Below, in pieces: positions 36,903 through 44,780 of a DNA stretch of 64,000 nucleotides. Positions within the stretch are counted from its first letter, which is position 1. Each line of letters opens with the position of its first letter. The stretch lies in the NCBI RefSeq assembly GCF_011927695.1, contig NZ_JAATJE010000001.1:1736001-1800000 (forward strand), read 5' to 3'. The DNA comes from Sphingomonas jejuensis (GTDB lineage Bacteria > Pseudomonadota > Alphaproteobacteria > Sphingomonadales > Sphingomonadaceae). The position numbers and the translations under genes are program-made. Below the pieces are notes generated by a model. That model saw nothing but the letters and a program-made list of their open reading frames with translations. It ran no database searches and was not told the DNA's origin.

Positions 36903-37490
36903 ATGGCGTATCGATCTGCCGCTCTTCTGGCTCCGCTGCTGCTGGCGGGCTGCGGCATCAACAGCGTGCCGACCGCCGAGGAGGAGGTGAAGGCACGCTG
37001 GGCCGACGTGCAGACCAATTACCAGCGGCGCGCCGACCTGATCCCCAACCTGGCCAACACCGTGCGCGCGGCCGGCGCGCAGGAGCGCCAGATCCTGACG
37101 GAGGTCACCGAGGCGCGTGCGCGCGCCGTCCAGGTGAACGTGTCGCCCGAGCAGCTGAACGACCCGGCGGCGCTGCAGCGCTTCGGCCAGGCGCAGGGCC
37201 AGCTGTCGTCGGCGCTGAACGGCCTGCGCGTGACGGTCGAGCAGTACCCGACGCTGCGGTCGAACGAAAATTTCCTGACCTTCCAGTCGCAGCTTGAAGG
37301 CACGGAGAACCGGATTGCGGTGGCGGTTCGCGACTACAACGAGGCGGTGCGCGCGTACAACACCCGGATCCGCACCTTCCCCGACCTGATCGGGGCGCGC
37401 TTCATCCACGGCGCGGAGCCCTATCCGCCCTTCCAGGCGACCACGCCCAACGCCAACGTCGCGCCCGAGGTGTTCGCGCCGGGCAGTTGA
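36903..37490 (+). CDS. LemA family lipoprotein
   Basis: 195 residues from ATG 36903. A signal peptide with lipobox LLLAGC marks it as a lipoprotein, with the acylated Cys near residue 16. The LemA helical domain follows: VKARWADVQTNYQRRADLIPNLANTV, then LRSNENFLTFQSQLEGTENRIAVAVRDYNEAVRAYN. LemA proteins are membrane-anchored coiled helices of unclear function, regularly encoded with TPM-domain proteins, as here. The downstream gene starts 5 bases after the stop. An ATG at 36882 would put seven extra residues before the signal peptide. Confidence 0.92.
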   Translation: MAYRSAALLAPLLLAGCGINSVPTAEEEVKARWADVQTNYQRRADLIPNLANTVRAAGAQERQILTEVTEARARAVQVNVSPEQLNDPAALQRFGQAQGQLSSALNGLRVTVEQYPTLRSNENFLTFQSQLEGTENRIAVAVRDYNEAVRAYNTRIRTFPDLIGARFIHGAEPYPPFQATTPNANVAPEVFAPGS

Positions 37491-37495
37491 TCGGC

Positions 37496-38359
37496 ATGAC
37501 GATCGTCCGGCTCATCCTGCTGGTCCTGCTGGCATCGCTGCCGGCGGGAATGGCCGGCGCGCAGACCTATCCGCGGCCGACGGGCTATGTCGTCGATGCG
37601 GCGAACATCCTGCCGCCGGCCGACGAGGCTGCGCTGACGACGCGGCTCCAGTCGCTCGACCAGGGCACGGGCACGCAGCTGGCGGTGGTGACGGTGCCGA
37701 GCCTGGAGGGGCGCGAGATCGAGGAATACGGCGTCGGCCTGCTGCGCGCCTGGGGCGTCGGGCAGGCCGGATCCGACCGGGGCGCCATCCTGCTGATCGC
37801 GCCCAACGAACGGCGGGTGCGGGTCGAAGTCGGGTACGGCCTGGAAGGCGTGCTGACCGATGCCGTGTCCTCCACGATCATCCGCCGCGAGATCATTCCC
37901 CGCTTCCGTTCGGGCGATCTTGCGGGCGGCACCATCGCGGGTGCGGATGCGCTGATCGGGCAGCTTCAGCTCCCGCCGGAGGAGCAGCGCACGCGCGCCG
38001 AGCAGGCGGAACAGGAACAGGCGCAGAGCCGCGCGCGGCGCGGCGGCATCAACTGGATCGGTATCGTCTTCTGGCTGGTGGTGCTGGGCTTCGTCCTCCT
38101 GCCCGCGGTGATCGGCGGGTCGCGCGGGCGTCGGCGGCGAAAGGGGCCCTGGGGCATGCGCGGGAGCCAGCGGCGCCGGGGCGGAGATGTCGACTGGGGC
38201 ATCGCGCTTTGGACCATCGCCAACATCGCAAGCGCGGCCAGCCGGTCGGGCAACGGCAATGACGGCTGGGGCGGCGGTGGCGGCTTCGGTGGAGGCGGCG
38301 GGTTCGGCGGGTTCGGTGGTGGCTCAGGTGGGGGCGGCGGCGCCTCCGGGAGCTGGTGA
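37496..38359 (+). CDS. TPM-domain protein (YgcG-like) with Gly-rich tail
   Basis: 287 residues. A signal peptide ends at AGAQ, then the TPM_phosphatase (TLP18.3/Psb32/MOLO-1) domain with GYVVDAANILPPADEAALTTRL, LAVVTVPSLEGREIEEY and RVEVGYGLEGVLTD. A single membrane helix (INWIGIVFWLVVLGFVLLPAVI) is followed by an Arg-rich stretch and a C-terminal tail almost entirely of Gly, Phe and Ser. The build matches YgcG proteins found beside LemA. Their role is probably at the envelope but is not established. Its stop overlaps the next start (TGATG). Confidence 0.9.
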   Translation: MTIVRLILLVLLASLPAGMAGAQTYPRPTGYVVDAANILPPADEAALTTRLQSLDQGTGTQLAVVTVPSLEGREIEEYGVGLLRAWGVGQAGSDRGAILLIAPNERRVRVEVGYGLEGVLTDAVSSTIIRREIIPRFRSGDLAGGTIAGADALIGQLQLPPEEQRTRAEQAEQEQAQSRARRGGINWIGIVFWLVVLGFVLLPAVIGGSRGRRRRKGPWGMRGSQRRRGGDVDWGIALWTIANIASAASRSGNGNDGWGGGGGFGGGGGFGGFGGGSGGGGGASGSW

Positions 38360-39030
38360 TGCGGCTGAGCGTCGATCAGCACGCGCGGGTGAGTGCCGCG
38401 GTCGCGGCCGCCGAGGCGAACACCAGCGGCGAGATCGTCGCGATCGCAGCCGGCAACTCGGACGCCTATCACGATGTCGCGCTCCATTGGGCCATGCTGG
38501 CGATGCTGCTGGTGGTCGCGCTGGTCGCGGCCGTCCCGCAGTGCGCGGTGGACCTGCTCGACCGGATCACGGGACGGTGGGGTGCGGAATGGAGCCTGTC
38601 GCAGCTCGCCTCCATCCTGCTGGCGACGCTGGCGCTGACCTTTCTGCTGGCCCGACTGGCGACGCTGCCGATGGCCGTGCGCATGCTGCTGACGCCCGGC
38701 GCCACCAAGACGCGGCGGGTCAGGCGGCGGGCACTGGCCATGTTCCGCGCGGCGATCGAGGGCCGGACGCATGGTTCGACCGGCGTCCTCATCTACCTGT
38801 CGCTCGACGAGCACCGCGCGGAGATCATCGCCGATGCCGGCATCCACGAAAAGGTGCCGGCCGAGTTCTGGGCGGATGCGATGGCGGCGCTGCTGGCCGC
38901 CACGCGTGACGGTCGGCCGGGCGACGGCATGGCCGACGCGATCGGGCTGATCGCGGGACCGCTGGCCGAGCATTTCCCGCGCGGGCATGACGATCGCAAC
39001 GAGCTGCCCGACCGGCTGATCGAACTGTGA
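38359..39030 (+). CDS. Second TPM-domain membrane protein
   Basis: 223 residues, beginning in the TGATG overlap with the preceding TPM gene. The start MRLSVDQHARVSAAVAAAEANTSGEIVAI is the first strand-helix of a TPM domain. Two membrane helices follow (WAMLAMLLVVALVAAVP and LASILLATLALTFLLARL). The domain continues after them with GVLIYLSLDEHRAEIIADAGIHEKV, so the membrane pair interrupts it. The pattern is found in paired YgcG-like genes next to lemA. Function unknown. Confidence 0.85.
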   Translation: MRLSVDQHARVSAAVAAAEANTSGEIVAIAAGNSDAYHDVALHWAMLAMLLVVALVAAVPQCAVDLLDRITGRWGAEWSLSQLASILLATLALTFLLARLATLPMAVRMLLTPGATKTRRVRRRALAMFRAAIEGRTHGSTGVLIYLSLDEHRAEIIADAGIHEKVPAEFWADAMAALLAATRDGRPGDGMADAIGLIAGPLAEHFPRGHDDRNELPDRLIEL

Positions 39031-39563
39031 GCGAAACAGCGCCGGAGGAGGTGCGCTGGGCGGGCCGCTACATCGTCGCCAAGACGCGGGGCCCGTGGGA
39101 ATATGTCGGCCGGCAGGGCGGCATGACCGCCGCGGTGATCCTGGGCGTCGATCCGGAAGGTCGCGCGATCCTGGTGGAGCAGTACCGGGTGCCGCTCGGC
39201 CGGCGCTGTGTGGAGCTGCCGGCCGGGCTGGTCGGCGACGAAACGGCGGGCGAGAGCATCGAGGCCGCCGCGGCGCGCGAGCTGGAGGAGGAAACCGGCT
39301 GGCGCGCGGCTCGGATCGAGCGACTTGGCGAGTTCGCCGCGTCGCCGGGGATGGTGTCCGAAACCTTCTGGCTGGTCCGCGCCCACGGCCTGACGCGCGT
39401 GGGCGATGGCGGCGGGGCGGCGGGCGAGGACATCGCGGTCCACCATGTGGCCCTGCCGGACGTGCCTGGTTTCGTGGAGGCGCGGCGTGCCGCCGGATGC
39501 GCCATCGACGTCAAGATGCTGCTGCTGCTTGCCGGCGGCTGGCTGGGCACGAACCCGGCCTGA
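39027..39563 (+). CDS. Nudix hydrolase (ADP-ribose pyrophosphatase-like)
   Basis: 178 residues. A complete Nudix box lies at 70-92, with Gly70, Glu76, Arg84-Glu85, Glu88-Glu89 and Gly91. The N-terminal strand pattern VILGVDPEGRAILVEQYRVPLG and the sequence ELPAGLVGDE match the ADP-ribose pyrophosphatase branch. It starts at a GTG that overlaps the previous stop by 4 bases, so it belongs to the LemA-TPM operon by arrangement. Substrate specificity is inferred only from the family. Confidence 0.9.
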   Translation: MSETAPEEVRWAGRYIVAKTRGPWEYVGRQGGMTAAVILGVDPEGRAILVEQYRVPLGRRCVELPAGLVGDETAGESIEAAAARELEEETGWRAARIERLGEFAASPGMVSETFWLVRAHGLTRVGDGGGAAGEDIAVHHVALPDVPGFVEARRAAGCAIDVKMLLLLAGGWLGTNPA

Positions 39564-39578
39564 TCGCCGGACCGGCGA

Positions 39579-39857
39579 TCAGCGGAAGTTGTCGGCGTAG
39601 GCCTGAAGCTTCAGCCGCCGTTCGGGCGCAGGAACGACGTGGAAGTCGAGCCCCTGGCTTTCGGCATAGGCGCGCGCCGCATCGAGCGTGGGGAAGCCGA
39701 GACGCACCTGTTCGCGCGTGTCGCCCGACCCCGCCCAGCCGGTCAGCGGATCGGCGCGCTTCGGCTCGGCCGGCTCGAATTCCAGCACCCAGCGGTCGGT
39801 GCGGGCGCGGCCCGACTGCATGTTGCTCTTGACGTGCTGATAGATACGCGCGGCCAT
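39579..39857 (-). CDS. NDUFS4-like accessory subunit of respiratory complex I
   Basis: 92 residues of the ETC complex I subunit family (PF04800 type). It starts MAARIYQHVKSNMQSGRARTD and contains WVLEFEPAEPKRADPLTGW, the hallmark of the mitochondrial 18-kDa (NDUFS4) subunit and its alphaproteobacterial homologue. It is a supernumerary subunit stabilising NADH:quinone oxidoreductase. The main nuo operon is not in the window. In-frame starts further upstream fall in hrpB and were rejected. Confidence 0.92.
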   Translation of the reverse strand: MAARIYQHVKSNMQSGRARTDRWVLEFEPAEPKRADPLTGWAGSGDTREQVRLGFPTLDAARAYAESQGLDFHVVPAPERRLKLQAYADNFR

Positions 39858-39927
39858 GGCGAAGCTGCTCCTGAAGTCGCGTGGCAGATAGTGTCGAAGG
39901 GCGCGCCATGGCAAGCGCCGGCACCGA

Positions 39928-42363
39928 TCATCCGCGCGCGTCCGCCCGCTTCGTGCGCAAGGTGGCGGTGGCCGCGGCGGGATCATCCGGCCATGGATGG
40001 CGGGGATACCGGCCGCGCATTTCGCGGGCGACCTCCCGCCAGCTGCCCGCCCAGAACCCGGGCAGATCGCGCGTGGTCTGGATCGGCCGGCCAGCCGGCG
40101 AGGTGAGGCTGAGCACCAGCGGCACCCGCCCGGCCCCGACCACGGGATGATCGGCGAGCCCGAACAGCGCCTGCACCCGCAGCTCCACGCGCGGACCGCC
40201 CTCGGCCGCATAGTCGATTGGGTGCGTCGAGCCCGCCGGGGAGCGAAAGGCGGCAGGCGCCACCCGGTCGAGTTCGGCGCGCGCCGTCCAGCCGAGCCGC
40301 GCGTCGAGAACCGCCATCAGCGCGCCCGGATCGACATCGCCGAGCCGGCGCCTTCCCGCGAGCAGCGGCGGCAGCCACTCGTCGAGGTCGGCGGCAAGCG
40401 CGTCCATGCCGATCGCGTCGGCGGCCGTCCCGGCAAAGGCGGCCCGGGCGCGAAGCGCGGCGGCGGCGTCCGGCCATGGCAGCAGCTGCACGCCGCCGGC
40501 GCGGACACCGGCCAGCAGCGCCTGGGCCATGGCAGCGGGGTCGGCGTCAACATCGGGGCCTTCCGAAAGGCGAATGGCGCCCAGCCGGCGCTCCCTGGTC
40601 GCGCGGACGCCGCGCGTCTCCGGATCGAAGCGGACGACCCGGTGCTGCTCGATCCGATCACCGAACAGGGCGGTCACCGCCGCGTCGTCGATCGCCGCGG
40701 CCGACAGGATGCGCGCGCCGGCGGCGCTGCCGCTGACATCGGCGATGGCCAGCCATTCCGCCGTGGCGAGCCCGCTGTCAGGGTCCAGCCGGAAGCCACG
40801 GCCGCCCACGCTGGCCCAGCGCTCGCCCGCTGCATCGCGGCGGCGGGCGAGCCGATCCGGAAAGGCAAGCGCGATGCAGGCGGCGGCCATGTCATCGCCC
40901 CCCTCCCCTCCGCCGCCGACCAGTGCGGCCCAGCGCGCCGCGAGTCGTGCGGCGGAGGCCGCCCGCGGTCCGCGCTCCTGACGCCAGCGCCTCAACCGCC
41001 GCTCCAGATCGACATCGTTGCCGCCCAGCCCGCGCTCACCGAGCAGCACGGCCACGCGCGCCGCCACGCGCGCCCAGCCGCGCTCGCCCGCGCGGACGAG
41101 CATGTGGCCGAGCCGCGGCGGCAGCGGCAGCCGGGCGAGGCGCCGTCCATGCGCGGTCGGCCGCCCATCAGGGTCGAGGGCATCCAGATGATCCAGGCGC
41201 TCCCGCGCTTCGGCCAATGCGGCAGGCGATGGCGGATCGAGCCAGCGGAGCGCGCGGGGATCGGCCACGCCCCAGATGGCGCAATCGAGCAGGAGCGCGG
41301 ACAGGTCGGCATCCACGATCTCGGGCGGATCGAACGGCGGCAGGCCGTCGGTCGCCGCCGCTTCCCACAGTCGATAGGCGACGCCCGGCGCTTGGCGTGC
41401 GGCGCGGCCCGCGCGCTGCGTCACCGCCGCGCGGCTGGCGCGTTCGGTCACCAGCCGGGTGATGCCGGCCGCCCGGTCGTAGCGCGGGCGGCGGGACAGG
41501 CCGCTGTCGACGACGATGCGGATGCCATCCAGCGTCAGGCTGGTTTCGGCGATGGAGGTCGCAAGCACGACCTTTCGCTCACCATCTCGCGCGCGGCCGA
41601 TCGCAGCGCGCTGGGCGGCGGGATCGACCTGACCGTGCAGGCGGTGAACGACAACACCGGCCGGCAGGGTCGCGAGGCGATCGGCCGTGCGCTCGATCTC
41701 CGCCACGCCCGGCAGGAAGGCGAGCACGCCGCCATCGGCGTCACCCAAGGCACGGCGAACGGCCGCGGCGACGGCATCCTCGATGCGATCGGCGCCGCTG
41801 CGGCCGATGTGGCGAAGGTCGAGCGGGTGGCTTCGCCCCTCGCTCTCGACCACGGGCGCACCATCCATGAGCGCCGAGAAGCGGGCGCCGTCGAGCGTGG
41901 CGGACATGGCGACGAGGCGGAGGTCGGGGCGGAGGCCAGCCTGCGCATCGAGCGCAAGCGCGAGGCCGAAGTCGCTGTCGAGGCTGCGCTCATGCACTTC
42001 ATCGAACAGGACGGCCGAGACGTCGGCGAGTTCGGGGTCGGCCTGGATGCGGGCAAGGAAGATGCCCTCCGTCATGACGGTCAGCCGGGTGGCGGCGGAG
42101 CGGCGGCTGTCGAGGCGGGTCGCATAGCCGACCAGCCTGCCCGCCGCCTGCCCCATCTGTTCCGCAATCCGCTCGGCCGCCGCACGCGCGGCAAGCCGCC
42201 GCGGCGACAGCAAAAGCACCTCACCCGTGCACCAATCCCGGTCAAGCAGCGCCGGGGCGATCGCGGTGGTCTTGCCGGCACCGGGCGGCGCCACGACGAC
42301 GCAGGTCGATCCTGCATCCAGATGCGCGAGGATGGACGGAAGAACGTCTTGGATCGGCAGCAT
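39928..42363 (-). CDS. hrpB: ATP-dependent helicase HrpB
   Basis: 811 residues of the DEAH-type helicase HrpB. Walker A is APPGAGKTT (25-33), and the Walker B DEVH is at 121-124 (LFDEVHERS). SAT is in LVAMSATLDG, and motif VI is in TQRAGRAAR. The C-terminal HrpB domain ends near PRHPWPDDPAAATATLRTKR, with the typical LDLPGFWAGSW-like segment TTRDLPGFWAGSW. HrpB proteins are RNA helicases whose physiological role is poorly defined. Length and domain order are normal. Confidence 0.95.
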   Translation of the reverse strand: MLPIQDVLPSILAHLDAGSTCVVVAPPGAGKTTAIAPALLDRDWCTGEVLLLSPRRLAARAAAERIAEQMGQAAGRLVGYATRLDSRRSAATRLTVMTEGIFLARIQADPELADVSAVLFDEVHERSLDSDFGLALALDAQAGLRPDLRLVAMSATLDGARFSALMDGAPVVESEGRSHPLDLRHIGRSGADRIEDAVAAAVRRALGDADGGVLAFLPGVAEIERTADRLATLPAGVVVHRLHGQVDPAAQRAAIGRARDGERKVVLATSIAETSLTLDGIRIVVDSGLSRRPRYDRAAGITRLVTERASRAAVTQRAGRAARQAPGVAYRLWEAAATDGLPPFDPPEIVDADLSALLLDCAIWGVADPRALRWLDPPSPAALAEARERLDHLDALDPDGRPTAHGRRLARLPLPPRLGHMLVRAGERGWARVAARVAVLLGERGLGGNDVDLERRLRRWRQERGPRAASAARLAARWAALVGGGGEGGDDMAAACIALAFPDRLARRRDAAGERWASVGGRGFRLDPDSGLATAEWLAIADVSGSAAGARILSAAAIDDAAVTALFGDRIEQHRVVRFDPETRGVRATRERRLGAIRLSEGPDVDADPAAMAQALLAGVRAGGVQLLPWPDAAAALRARAAFAGTAADAIGMDALAADLDEWLPPLLAGRRRLGDVDPGALMAVLDARLGWTARAELDRVAPAAFRSPAGSTHPIDYAAEGGPRVELRVQALFGLADHPVVGAGRVPLVLSLTSPAGRPIQTTRDLPGFWAGSWREVAREMRGRYPRHPWPDDPAAATATLRTKRADARG

Positions 42364-42581
42364 CGGTGGTCGTCAGGACCAGAAAAGCACGCCCGTGTCG
42401 ACCGTCACGCACGGCGCGAAGCCGCCAAGAACGCTGCTTCGGTAAAGCCGTTCCGGAAGTATTTTCAGACGGAGCGTCCCAAGGAATGTGGTTAATTTTT
42501 CATCCATTCGGGGGGCGCACGATCCCCAGCAGAGGTGTTTGTTCAGGTCGAGCGGGGGCTCACAGGGAAGGGTACCTCGTC

Positions 42582-43190
42582 ATGCGTTCTTCCGTTTTCG
42601 CGATTGCCGCCGTCGTTGCGGCTTCTGCCGCTGCACCCGCCAGTGCAGCCGTCGTCGGCTTGGCCGGCGTCTCGCTCTCCACGCCGTTCGTCTTCACGCC
42701 GGTGGAAGGCTCTACGTTCCGGTTCTCCTATGATCCGCAGGCGGCCGCCAGCTTCAACCCCGACACCTATTCGGTGCAGACCACCGGCACGGCTCAAACC
42801 TCCGCATTCGGCGGTTTCCTGGGCATTCCGCTGGAACCGAGCGTGTTCCGCACCGATGCGAACATCCTGGTCGATGCGAACCTGTTTCCGTCCTTCGCGT
42901 CGTTCCCGGACCTGACCCCGATCCCGTTCAGCCTCGTGGCGGGTGACCTGGGGCTCCGCTATTCGGTCGGGCAGGACTTCTTCTACGGCTTCGCCCGCTT
43001 GAACGGCGACGGCACGCTCGACATCGCGTTCAGCGACGTTGCCAACGCCGGCATCAATGCGGGCGCCGCCATCACGGCCCCGCTGCCGCCGTCCGTGCCG
43101 GAGCCGGCGACCTGGGCGATGATGATCGGCGGCTTCGGCCTGGTCGGCGCGGCGATGCGTCGGCAGCGGACGAGCGTCCGCTTCGCCTGA
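42582..43190 (+). CDS. PEPxxWA-CTERM surface protein
   Basis: 202 residues. A signal peptide (IAAVVAASAAAPASA) is followed by a beta-rich domain of unknown function and the sorting tail VPEPATWAMMIGGFGLVGAAMRRQR. The tail has the PEP motif, a short hydrophobic helix and terminal Arg residues. In this system an exosortase (EpsH/XrtA) cleaves the tail and surface attachment follows. No exosortase or polysaccharide locus is in the window. AGGGAAGGG precedes the ATG at 42582. The start at 42366 would overlap hrpB sequence and bury the signal peptide. Confidence 0.9.
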   Translation: MRSSVFAIAAVVAASAAAPASAAVVGLAGVSLSTPFVFTPVEGSTFRFSYDPQAAASFNPDTYSVQTTGTAQTSAFGGFLGIPLEPSVFRTDANILVDANLFPSFASFPDLTPIPFSLVAGDLGLRYSVGQDFFYGFARLNGDGTLDIAFSDVANAGINAGAAITAPLPPSVPEPATWAMMIGGFGLVGAAMRRQRTSVRFA

Positions 43191-43203
43191 TCTGGTCATG
43201 CGA

Positions 43204-43231
43204 GATCCCGTCGGCGCGTGCCGGCGGGATC
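43204..43231. terminator. Bidirectional hairpin between convergent genes
   Basis: GATCCCG-T-CGGC and GCCG-G-CGGGATC form an interrupted 11-bp stem around GCGT. It lies between the stop of the PEPxxWA-CTERM gene and the stop of the minus-strand 61-aa gene. No T-run in either direction. Confidence 0.55.
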
Positions 43232-43234
43232 AGC

Positions 43235-43420
43235 TCAGAAGGGCAGCCATTCGGTGCCGCCCGGGAAGATCCGATCTTCGACCCGGTCGACCAGCCAGAG
43301 CACGCCGGTGAGCAACAAGGCGATCACGGCCAGATCGAGCAGCAGGATCGCGGCGTAGACAAGCCGCGGCGGCAGCCCGGCGATCGGGTCCACCGGGGAA
43401 CGGCGGCGTTCCACCGTCAA
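43235..43420 (-). CDS. Small single-span membrane protein (61 aa)
   Basis: 61 residues from a TTG start that overlaps the stop of the polyprenyl synthase gene (TTGA). The sequence is a basic N-terminus (MTVERRRSP), one membrane helix (LVYAAILLLDLAVIALLLTGVLWLV) and the C-terminal DRIFPGGTEWLPF. The tight overlap supports translation coupled to the upstream gene. Family not recognised. A GTG two codons later is an alternative start. Confidence 0.6.
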   Translation of the reverse strand: MTVERRRSPVDPIAGLPPRLVYAAILLLDLAVIALLLTGVLWLVDRVEDRIFPGGTEWLPF

Positions 43421-44430
43421 TAGGCCCGCGATACGGCGAAGGCGACCGCCTCCACCATCGCCGACCGCGCCTCACCCGCCGGAAAGCGCGTCAGTGCGTC
43501 AATCGCCCGCTGACCGTAAAGGCGCGCGCAGGCCATGGTGTCGTCGAGTGCGCCCGTGCTGCGGAGCAGCGCGGTGGCATGGGCGAGGTCGTCGTCGCTG
43601 ACGCGGTGGCCCTGCATGGCATCGCGCCAGAAGCGGCGATCGTCGGCATCCCCGCGCGCATGCGCCAGGATGACCGGCAACGTCACCTTGCCGTCGCGGA
43701 AGTCGTCGCCGACGCCCTTGCCCATCGTCTGCGCGTCGGACGCATAATCGATGGCATCGTCGACGAGTTGGAAGGCGATGCCGAGATTGCGGCCATAGGC
43801 GTCCAGCGCCTGCTCGTCCCCTTCCCCTCGCTCGGCGACGACGGCGGCGATGCGGCAGGCGGCGGCGAACAGCGCGGCGGTCTTCGCCCCGATGATCTGG
43901 AGGTAGCGCTCCTCGGTTGTTTCGACCTGGCGCTGGGCGGTCAGCTGGTTGACCTCGCCTTCCGCGATCACGGCCGAGGCGTTGGACAGGATCTTCAGGA
44001 CCTTGAGGCTGCCGTCCTCCACCATCAGCTCGAACGATCGGCTGAACAGAAAATCGCCGACCAGGACGCTGGCCGGGTTGCCCCAGATGATGTTGGCGGT
44101 GCGCCGCCCCCGCCGCAGGTCGGAGCCGTCGACGACGTCGTCGTGGAGCAGGGTTGCGGTGTGGATGAACTCCACGGCGGCGGCGAGCCGGTGGTGCCGG
44201 GCCCCCGGATAATCGAGCAGCCGCGCGCTGGCCAAGGTCAGCATAGGACGCATCCGCTTGCCCCCGCCGGCGATCAGATGACCCGCCAGTTCGGGGATCA
44301 GCGGAATGTCCGACTGCATGCGATCGAGGATCACCGCGTTGACATGGTTGAGGTCATGCGCCGTCAGCGCCATCATCGGATCGAGCGAGGGCGGCCGGTC
44401 GGCGTTCAGGCGGTGGATGCTGGCCGTCAT
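43417..44430 (-). CDS. Polyprenyl diphosphate synthase (ubiquinone side chain)
   Basis: 337 residues of the trans-isoprenyl synthase family. The first Asp-rich motif DDVVD is at 97-101 and the second, DDAID, at 224-228. The GGGKRMRPML motif is at 55-64. Long-chain synthases of this type (octa- to decaprenyl) make the ubiquinone tail, and sphingomonads use Q-10, so decaprenyl is likely. The chain-length-determining residues cannot be judged by eye. It is divergent from the chorismate mutase gene. Confidence 0.92.
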   Translation of the reverse strand: MTASIHRLNADRPPSLDPMMALTAHDLNHVNAVILDRMQSDIPLIPELAGHLIAGGGKRMRPMLTLASARLLDYPGARHHRLAAAVEFIHTATLLHDDVVDGSDLRRGRRTANIIWGNPASVLVGDFLFSRSFELMVEDGSLKVLKILSNASAVIAEGEVNQLTAQRQVETTEERYLQIIGAKTAALFAAACRIAAVVAERGEGDEQALDAYGRNLGIAFQLVDDAIDYASDAQTMGKGVGDDFRDGKVTLPVILAHARGDADDRRFWRDAMQGHRVSDDDLAHATALLRSTGALDDTMACARLYGQRAIDALTRFPAGEARSAMVEAVAFAVSRAY

Positions 44431-44495
44431 TGCCGGGGGATGTGGCCCGCGACGGCCTCGAAGGCAAGCGCGGCACGCGCGGAAAGGACGGATGG

Positions 44496-44780
44496 ATGGG
44501 GGACGACCTGCTGGACGGTTACCGGCGGAGCATCGACAACATCGATGCAGCGCTGGTGTTCATGCTTGCCGAGCGGTTCCGCATCACCCAGGCGGTGGGC
44601 CGGTACAAGGCACAGGCCGGGCTGCCGCCCGCCGACCCGGCGCGGGAGGAGCAGCAGATCGCCCGGCTCCGCGCGCTGGCGCAGGACGCGCGGCTGGACC
44701 CGGAATTTTCCGAGAAGTTCCTCCGCTTCATCATTGAGGAGGTGATCCGCCACCACCGGACGGCGGCGGTGGCGGGCTAA
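44496..44780 (+). CDS. Chorismate mutase (AroQ type)
   Basis: 94 residues, a stand-alone helical chorismate mutase. It converts chorismate to prephenate for Phe and Tyr. The conserved residues are visible: Arg11 (RSIDNIDAALV), Arg27 (LAERFR), Lys38 (VGRYKAQ) and Arg50-Glu51. Its C-terminal helix FLRFIIEEVIRHH closes the fold. GGAAAGGA at 44481-44488 supports ATG 44496. It converges on the MATE exporter gene with a 4-base overlap at the stops. Confidence 0.92.
   Translation: MGDDLLDGYRRSIDNIDAALVFMLAERFRITQAVGRYKAQAGLPPADPAREEQQIARLRALAQDARLDPEFSEKFLRFIIEEVIRHHRTAAVAG

Noticed and set aside
39997..42495. 832-codon open frame opposite hrpB
   Set aside because: Antisense to an intact helicase, and the translation lacks any motif.
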